Source of the DNA: Stephanodiscus triporus
Lineage: Eukaryota > Bacillariophyta > Thalassiosirophyceae > Thalassiosirales > Thalassiosiraceae
Assembly: GCA_036939755.1 (NCBI GenBank)
Contig: JALLAZ010000326.1
Span: 1-22,515, forward strand
Direction of reading: 5' to 3'
Length of the DNA: 22,515 nt
The notes under the pieces are model-generated. The model saw only the letters and a program-made list of their open reading frames with translations, ran no database searches and had not been told where the DNA came from. This document shows, piece by piece, positions 16,537 to 22,515 of the stretch (position 1 is the stretch's first letter; the number at the start of each line of letters is the position of its first letter). Position numbers and translations under genes: made by a program.

Positions 16537-16558
16537 TACTATTATTATTATTATTATA
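16537..16558. repeat. ATT microsatellite
   Basis: About seven ATT units in a row in non-coding DNA upstream of the RGG-protein gene. A simple-sequence tract with no sign of function. Confidence 0.85.
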
Positions 16559-17107
16559 CATGTTGTACTAGTAGATCAGCATTTCACCGCAATTGCAATA
16601 CTTCGAGCCCCACATGATGAGACCTTGCGCTTGCATCCTACGCTGATGTGTCAGATTCATCGGGGACAATCCCCTGAGCAAGCAGATATGCTTTTTGTGG
16701 GGGTGATAGGGTCAATGGCCCTCAAAATGCTCCTTTGTTCCGGCTTGGTGTCTCTCTCGATGATACCATCATTGTTACATACATGATGATATTGATGGTC
16801 ATTCTCTCTCTTTTTTCTTACCTTATTACCACCTACGATACAATACACTCTCCTCGTGGCGGGAGAATGCAGTCGTACAAAAGAAAGCGGATGTCGTAAT
16901 GTACTAATTCCTGTTTGCCTAAAAATCCTGAAAATCAATGGCTGAAAAAAGTTGCCCCTGCAAGACTACTTCTTCTGCTTGCCCTAGCCCCCCACTCCCC
17001 CCACTTTCACTTCCCCGCTACCATAGATCAAAACCGCAGATCTCCTGCCTCCCAACCAACACCCCATCCACCCCCACCTCTATTAAACATAAATATAATA
17101 AAAAAAT

Positions 17108-19862
17108 ATGCCAGCCAACTACAAAAAACTAGACGGAAAAATAACGGACAAGGTAAGAAAGATGTTGATCAACGAAGCGAGGAATCTCAGGTGGCGGAAA
17201 CTTCCCTTGTGTCTGCTGACGATGTTATTGACGCTGTTGCGCAGCGTCGAGCCGCGTATTGCAGATATGATGATGCGACTCTTCTTCGTCATTTGACGCA
17301 TCATCATTCTCTCACATTTGCTCTTTTTATTTTACTGAACAGTTCCGAGACGCATGCCCCCCCCACAAAGTCAAGGATCTCGACGCCCTCGTTAAACAAT
17401 GCAAGGGAGACGAGGTCAAGATCCAAGCGAAAATTACCGAGTGGTGGGAGGAACCCCAGGTCGAGGAGCCGCAGTGGGAGGCTGTTGGTAAGGTGAATAA
17501 AAAGTCACCTGTGCCCGAGAAGAAGGAGAAAGTGGGAGATCGCGGTGGGGATCGCGGCGGGTTGCGCAGCGATGGTCGTGGTCGAGGAGGGTTGTCAGGC
17601 GGTGGTAGAAGGGACGAGAGACCCTCCGGCGGAGGGGGGAGGGACGGAACTCGCAAGGATGGTCGAGGTGCTGGGAGAGGCGGGGGTGGTGGGCGGAATG
17701 GTGATCGGGACAGGAGCCACGGAAGAGAGGGTGCTTCGTCTTCTCCTACTCCTACGCCTGCTCCCAAGCCGAAGGAGGAACCTGGCATTCCTACCCCTGT
17801 AACGAATGTCCAGGGTCCCAAGGGAGCCTGGGGAGGAGGACAATCTTTTGCCGCGGCGGCTGCTGCGTCGTCTGTACCGAAACCACCTCCGGCCGCCCCA
17901 ACCGCCCAGGCTGCTCCTGTCTCACAAGTGTCTGCTGCTCCCAAGGAACAAGCTCCCATCATGGAGCCGGAGGAAGAAGTCCCAGTCGACCTTGGTGGTC
18001 CAGCCGTGAACATGATCTCACCCGCGGATCCGATGCCTTCTGGATTGCTAACCCCTGCAGCACCGTTTCCCCCTCCGGCCAAGACAACTGGTAATGTTTG
18101 GGGCACGAAGGGAGGGGCACACTTGATTCAGGCAGAGAAAAAGCCTATACCTGCACCTGCCCCACTTCCACTTTCACCAGAAGTTGAAGAGCCAGATCAC
18201 ATCGAGCCAGAACCCGAGCTTGAGAAGGATAGCTCGTTCGCTGTTTCCTTGGACGGCGTGCTCCCCCCCTCGGTGAACGGTGCAAATATTAATGCGTCAG
18301 GATGGGAACCCATCGTCGAGACCGATTCCATGTCACAGCAACAAATGTCTCAGCCCTCACCTGTTCGAGCCATTTCGGTTGAAGCTGCTTCGTCAATACC
18401 TGAGCCAGAGCCGGTCTTGTTGCCCAAGCCAACTACATCCGTGTCCCTACCTGTGGCCCCGGCACCTGCTTCTGGGGGAATTAAGTCCAACAGCGTCCTA
18501 AACATGGGGCATTGGGAGACGGGTGACGGTGACGACGATTTGGACTTTGGTTTTGGCTCGTTCGGAGGCCCTGAGAATGATACTGATGCGACCGTGACCG
18601 AGAAAACCAAGGGCAGTTCCAGTGCCAATGCTTCGTCGGCTGCAAATGCCCCTCACGCCTCTCCTGCACGACCGCCCCCCGGCCTATCTATGCCACCGAT
18701 GCCAGCCGGTGCCATGCTCGTGCACGAGCTCGAGAACAAGCTTGAAGCCGCTGCTCTTGCGCCAAAGGTGGACAGCAATAATGGTTCTGACCATGCCACT
18801 TCTCAACCATCTCAACCCCAGTTGTTCATGAACCCCCCTGGCATGTCTCAGTACGGCGGCATGGGAATGTACAATATCCCTCCGCCTGGCATGCACAGTG
18901 GTCTCGCAAGCATGCCACCACCTGGTCATTTCCCACTTGACACTGGCGTGAATCAACAGCAGGTCAATATTCAACTGAATAACTCTAGGCCAGGCAACCC
19001 ACTGTCTCAACTCAACCAGGCAGGTCAGCAGCCACAGCAAGGTCAGTACGGCATGCAGCAAACATCCAGTGCATCAAATAATTCCGGAGCCCCGAGCAGT
19101 GACGCACCGAACGCAGGAGCTCCTGGCATGCCCCCTGGCATGCCCTCTATGCAATACCCCAATCCTGCCTACATGTACGCCGCTGGCGCTGTCCCCGGCC
19201 AATTCAACCAAATGGGCCATCCTGCCTACGGCATGCAGGCTGCCGCGTATGGGTATGGACAGCAATTCGCACCGCAGGGTGGTCATCAATATGGTGGTTA
19301 TAACCAGGGCTTGATGGGACAAGGCGGCGGGTATGGCGCTCCTCAGCATTATGATGATCAGCGTGGCGGTCCACGTGGTGGTGCCGGGGGTAACATGAGA
19401 GATGATAACCAAGGCGGGGGGTACAATAAGGGAGGAGGACGGGGTGGATACCGCGGCAACCGCAGCCATCACCAGAACAGCCACCAAGCTGGATACGGAA
19501 ATAACTACCCGACCAACCCTAACTTAGGGGGGTATGGCGCAGGCCCCTACAACATGGCCTATGGTGGATATGGAAACCCTGGCGGCCCCTCGGGTATGGA
19601 TCCTTATGCCATGCAACAGCATCAACAGGGAGGAGGTGGATACGGTGGATTCCCCCATCAAGACAATGATCATAAGAAGTCATTGGGTCCCCATGGTGGC
19701 AACCAGCAGGCTGGTGGGTTCCAGCAGCAGTCCCACCTCCACCAACAGCAATTGGGGTTGCAGGGCACGTCTACCGATGCTGGCGCAGGGGGTGGGGGCT
19801 CGGGCGGATGGCCCGGATCCAGGCAGCAGAATTGGGGTGGGGACTGGCAGCAGGAGAATTAA
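17108..19862 (+). CDS. CUE/UBA-like, RGG-rich and Q/G/Y-rich protein (Def1/UBAP2L-like architecture)
   Basis: Two exons, 17108-17152 (15 codons) and 17343-19862, joined in phase 0 (AAG|TTC), give 854 residues. The join builds a small helical domain, ITDKFRDACPPHKVKDLDAL and on (about 12-55), that lines up without gaps with the CUE start of yeast Def1 and ends in a W-containing EPQWEAVGKV. Next comes an RGG/GRG region (about 80-145), a P/A/E-rich linker, a WETGDGDDDLDFGFGSFGG motif (about 405-425) recalling the FGSLDFG-type motif of UBAP2L/Lingerer, and from about 510 a prion-like tail of M/P/G/Q/Y with many YGG and GGG units. Such proteins bind RNA or ubiquitin and enter ribonucleoprotein granules; that role here is inference. 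The start ATG follows an AT-rich leader. A GTG-initiated reading of exon 2 alone would lose the domain. Confidence 0.72.
17153..17342 (+). other. Intron of the RGG-protein gene (about 190 nt, phase 0)
   Basis: The donor is GACAAG|GTAAGAAAG and the acceptor is a long pyrimidine tract ending TTACTGAACAG|TTCCGAG. Joining here gives an uninterrupted CUE/UBA-like domain. An inner AG at 17189-17190 (ATCTCAG|GTGGCGG) would give a 38-nt intron and also continue in phase (VAETSLVSADDVIDAVAQ), but then needs a second intron with no good donor. The single long intron is preferred. Confidence 0.7.
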
Positions 19863-20131
19863 ACGCTTATTTCTGCTACTCTCTCCTCCTCTTGATAATA
19901 TTTGATTGAGGATGCTGGGTGGAAAATGCTAAGCAGATATAAAAAGGTGTGACTATTAGGAGATGCACCAGAAAAAATGTAAAAGTAGTAGACACAATCA
20001 CAACAAGCCCTGCCACAGCTGCTGTTATCGTCTTTGCCATCGTTGTCTTTGTCATCGTCTTGCGATGGTGACATCACCGTATTTTCCACTGCTGATTCTA
20101 TTCAGTTGATTGTTGTCTGCTGTCTGTACCT

Positions 20132-20153
20132 GTCGTCGTCGTCGTCGTCGTCG
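20132..20153. repeat. GTC microsatellite
   Basis: Seven GTC/TCG units in tandem within the probable 3' flank of the RGG-protein gene. The same trinucleotide fills the coding 5' half of the adaptin gene, but here it is non-coding. Confidence 0.85.
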
Positions 20154-20489
20154 TTGCTGTTGATATTACCAACCAAGACTAAAAGCGGGCATGGACATAC
20201 TTTACATTTCACCTCAATTTACCATCGGGTCCCTTGAAATCAAGAATTTTGCTTCACTCCCGTTGTGCCTGTTTTTGGGAAGGTCAAGAACATAAGAAGT
20301 CAAAGCTGGGGCATTGTCTGGTGATCATTATTGGCTGAGATATGATTGATCGTGGTTTACTTAAGAAAAAGACACCTTTACTTAACGTAATTTCATTTTT
20401 AGTTTCAAAATATTTAAGCAGATCTCTAATTTAGATTTCAAATTTACTTCAGTTAAGTCACCACAAGTCTCTCATTAATCCGACCTTCT

Positions 20490-20635
20490 AATTGAAGGCA
20501 AATTTAGGGCCAACTTCCAGTGGTGCCACGGCATATTTTTTTATGCAAGGAATAGTTCACACATCAAACTAGACCTTGTAACCATAAAATATGTTGGTTA
20601 GCACACCAGGGGTCACGGTGAATTTGCCTTCAATT
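20490..20635. repeat. Inverted-repeat (hairpin) unit, MITE-like candidate
   Basis: AATTGAAGGCAAATT at 20490-20504 is the exact reverse complement of AATTTGCCTTCAATT at 20621-20635. The interior is weakly complementary as well: ATATTTTTTTATGCAAGG on the left against CCTTGTAACCATAAAATAT on the right, leaving a loop near 20548-20572. I see no convincing target-site duplication and no open frame. It could be a small non-autonomous element, a transcript hairpin, or chance in AT-rich DNA. Confidence 0.5.
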
Positions 20636-21084
20636 TGGGAATGGTTAATTGAGGTCAAACTTACAGTAGATCGTTGCAGCCCCAGTTTTTGAAATGTCCA
20701 GTGGGAAATCACGCTAAAAGATAAATTTCTTTGTGAACCTCATTCATATGTTCCACAATATGTCAGCTAATGCAACGGAAGTTTCAAAATACTCTACCTA
20801 TGATGAATCCCCAACAACAACAGCAAGCACGTGCAGGGCAATCGAAGTCATCCCCTCAACTCCAATGAAAAGTCTACTTAGATCCCCCTGGCTATGCATG
20901 CACTACAACTGTCTACTGAGACCCATGTTTTTTGTTCCATTTCCATTTCCACAATGTTACAGTCATAAGTGACATGCATAGGCCGTGCATACTCACCTTT
21001 CCAAACCAAAAACAATTACTAATTACCCTCATGCAAAATGCTGATCCAACGCTTTCATGTATTCCAACAACATGATGCCAAAAA

Positions 21085-22017
21085 TTATGAATTGAGATTG
21101 CTGATAGAGATAGATGTTGCTCTCTGACCCCTCCGAGTAGCAACATTCATATATTTTTGGTCATTCAGTTGAACGCTACCCCCATGTTCTAACAACCAGT
21201 CATATGCCAAAAGACCCAGAACAGATTGGTCTTGCCGATGAGCTACATATTCTGTAGAAGGAGGGCCCTTCATTTCTTTTCCAAGTGAGTTTGTTTTGGA
21301 GGATCCAACTGGCGCCATGCATGTGTTGCAAGCATGGGCACAATCAAACCAGGGTTGAAGCACAGCAGATACAACGCCGTCCCGCATAAGATTCACTAAG
21401 AAGTGAGTTGCAACTACTGCTCTTTGGTCCTTGAATTTGGTTCGCGACATGTTGAAATACTTGTATGTAGCAACATGAGTGTTCTCAGACATACCCATCA
21501 AACCTGTTCTCCCTGCAAAATCAATGCCATCTTGTTGAATTGCATTTGCCCAGATATCTGGATTTCCTTGAAACCTCGTCGACGCATCTGTCCACATCAA
21601 TACCCTGGGTCTCATATTAGACTTTGTTGCACGAACAAGAAAGTCTTGAATGACTTTTGGTTTGAAGCAATATGTATTGTAATGTTCGGCAGCTTCATAC
21701 TCAATCACGTTGGCATGGAGAGGTGACTTTTGAAGCTCTTCCAACAACTTATATTGCATCGCATCTGGCAAGGTCTCGTTGGGTTGACGCATGAGGTAAA
21801 CATCAATCAAACCAGTGTAATTTTGCGCAATCAAGGATCGTATCATCAGTACTCCCTCCATAAGATGATTGGAGCTGAAGGCCGTTACCACTGACAATAG
21901 AGGTGTATTGATAGGCTCTGTTAGTGATGACTTGTCTGCAGTATTCTTGACAGACACAGCCAAAGTTCCCAGGGCAACTAATACCCAGAGCCATAGGAAG
22001 ATGATTATGTGACTCAT
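21085..22017 (-). CDS. Type II membrane glycosyltransferase-like protein (DUF1647-like)
   Basis: Likely Golgi or ER glycosyltransferase-type protein; donor and acceptor are unknown. The product has 310 residues from ATG 22017-22015. Residues 4-22 form one hydrophobic signal-anchor (IIIFLWLWVLVALGTLAVS), then a short stem and a luminal domain. Seen in order: LSVVTAFSSNHLMEGVLMIRSL (41-62), VIEYEAAEHYNTYCFKPKVI, the acidic centre VLMWTDASTRF (139-149) in the place of the family's metal- and sugar-binding DxD-type region, DFAGRTGLMGMSENT, the Cys cluster CAHACNTCMAPVGS (226-239), and HRQDQSVLGLL (260-270). These fit the DUF1647/hexosyltransferase-like group. Sequons include NYT (67) and NET (80). 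An in-frame GTG lies 21 bases upstream, but the ATG directly precedes the anchor and is preferred. Confidence 0.7.
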   Translation of the reverse strand: MSHIIIFLWLWVLVALGTLAVSVKNTADKSSLTEPINTPLLSVVTAFSSNHLMEGVLMIRSLIAQNYTGLIDVYLMRQPNETLPDAMQYKLLEELQKSPLHANVIEYEAAEHYNTYCFKPKVIQDFLVRATKSNMRPRVLMWTDASTRFQGNPDIWANAIQQDGIDFAGRTGLMGMSENTHVATYKYFNMSRTKFKDQRAVVATHFLVNLMRDGVVSAVLQPWFDCAHACNTCMAPVGSSKTNSLGKEMKGPPSTEYVAHRQDQSVLGLLAYDWLLEHGGSVQLNDQKYMNVATRRGQRATSISISNLNS

Positions 22018-22515
22018 CGACTGGCAAATTGGATGCACATAGATATTGAGGGCAAGAGGTTAGGGATCGGGTGCGGCGGCAACGACATCCGCCCCCTCCT
22101 CCTCTCCGTCGTTTTTGTCGTCGTCGGATCGCCGCCGCGACCCAACCCGTCGTGCCGACACGATCCGACGCTCCTGCCCCAACGACGCACGACGTCAGTA
22201 ACAACAACGACAACATCGATAACGGACGGCGAAAATCGACGATCCTCCCTCCCCGGTCGCGCGTCCGAGCTACCTCGCGCTCGGGTCGGCGTGGCGCCCA
22301 TCATCGCGCGATGCGCCGGGAAAGGAGGTCGCGATCGTTTCGATCCGAAATGCGGGAGCAGGCCGACGAGGCTCGACGTCGGCGACGCCGATACGATTGT
22401 GTTTCCGGGGGATTACTTACCTTCGGGTGCACTTCGATCCGATTTTGTCGTCATTGGTTGTTACTTCCAGGGCGGTCGGGACTTAACAGAGTGAGCTATT
22501 GAGTTCTTAACCTAC
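22018..22515. other. GC-rich upstream flank of the glycosyltransferase-like gene; possible 5' exon
   Basis: The stretch is GC-rich with CGA/CGG-rich open frames in several registers, like the 5' parts of other genes here. On the minus strand an ATG at 22454-22452 opens a short reading MTTKSDRSAPE, then a strong donor CCGAAG|GTAAGTAATC near 22421. An acceptor-like TTTGCCAG lies just before the CDS start (22021). Splicing these would not be in frame with the CDS, so at best this is a leader exon. No other gene is supported to the right edge. Confidence 0.3.

Larger units (their letters stand above)
15611..17107. other. Gene-free region with small repeats
   Basis: About 1.5 kb downstream of the ankyrin gene and upstream of the RGG gene. 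Open frames here are short and lack recognisable domains. It holds a GCTCAT/GTTCAT run near 16305-16330, a 19-bp tandem duplication at 16394-16431, an ATT microsatellite at 16537-16558, and a C-rich tract at 16481-16489. A TTGAGGGGGAAC string at 16074-16085 resembles a retrotransposon polypurine tract but stands alone. The last 120 bp is C- and then AT-rich and likely contains the promoter and leader of the gene at 17108. Confidence 0.45.
19863..21084. other. Convergent intergenic region with microsatellite and inverted repeat
   Basis: About 1.2 kb between the stops of the RGG-protein gene and the glycosyltransferase-like gene. It holds a GTC repeat at 20132-20153, an AT-rich tract at 20360-20460, and a 15-bp inverted repeat at 20490-20635. 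Open frames are short and show no domain. No canonical AATAAA signal is evident after 19862. Confidence 0.45.

Noticed and set aside
16555..16620. tRNA-like TTCGAGCCCC string
   Set aside because: No D-arm, anticodon stem or acceptor pairing can be built around it on either strand.
17327..18106. 259-codon minus-strand frame opposite the RGG gene
   Set aside because: Pro/Ser/Gly-rich complement of the repeat-rich coding strand; the plus-strand frame is 840 codons long and joins to an upstream exon.
22009..22502. 161- and 143-codon plus-strand frames at the right edge
   Set aside because: Arg/Thr/Pro-rich, mutually overlapping and opposite the start of a recognised minus-strand gene; no domain.

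Overview
The window looks like nuclear DNA of a single-celled eukaryotic alga, most likely a centric diatom. The evidence is: compact spacing between genes; few, short GT-AG introns (75, 81 and about 190 nt); eukaryote-only proteins (RNase H2 subunit B, the SWR1 subunit YL1/VPS72, a TPLATE-like adaptin, a mitochondrial carrier); an LRR family of a kind common in diatoms; and a carrier whose N-terminus resembles a complex-plastid pre-sequence. There are no operons, rRNA, tRNA or CRISPR arrays, and no intact mobile element. The diatom assignment is inference.

Layout. 1-58: possible tail of a gene entering from the left. 319-1557 (+): RNASEH2B with a C-terminal PIP box. 1662-2600 (-): unknown nuclear-type protein that also ends in a PIP-like motif, convergent with RNASEH2B. 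3174-5492 (+): YL1/VPS72. 5590-6948 (-): decayed leucine-rich-repeat gene with several frame lesions. 7252-11523 (+): 1423-residue TPLATE/TSET-like adaptin with a very GC-rich 5' half. 11524-12303: no recognised gene. 12304-13881 (-): three-exon mitochondrial carrier family gene, head-to-head (52 bp between start codons) with 13934-15610 (+), a zinc-finger/ankyrin protein. 15611-17107: gene-free, with small repeats. 17108-19862 (+): two-exon gene for a CUE/UBA-like, RGG-rich and Q/G/Y-rich protein (Def1/UBAP2L-like architecture). 19863-21084: gene-free, with a 15-bp inverted repeat. 21085-22017 (-): type II membrane glycosyltransferase-like protein. 22018-22515: GC-rich flank, possibly with a 5' exon of that gene.

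Functional links. The first three genes fit nuclear DNA and chromatin work: ribonucleotide removal, a possible PCNA partner, and H2A.Z deposition. They are separate transcription units, so the grouping may be chance. The TPLATE-like protein, the carrier and the glycosyltransferase belong to membrane traffic, organelle transport and the secretory pathway. I found no clearly new multi-gene system. The most unusual items are the paired C-terminal PIP-like motifs, the carrier with a plastid-type leader and a stop-free 3n intron, the multiply broken LRR gene, and the tiny first exon that joins inside a predicted CUE/UBA helix.
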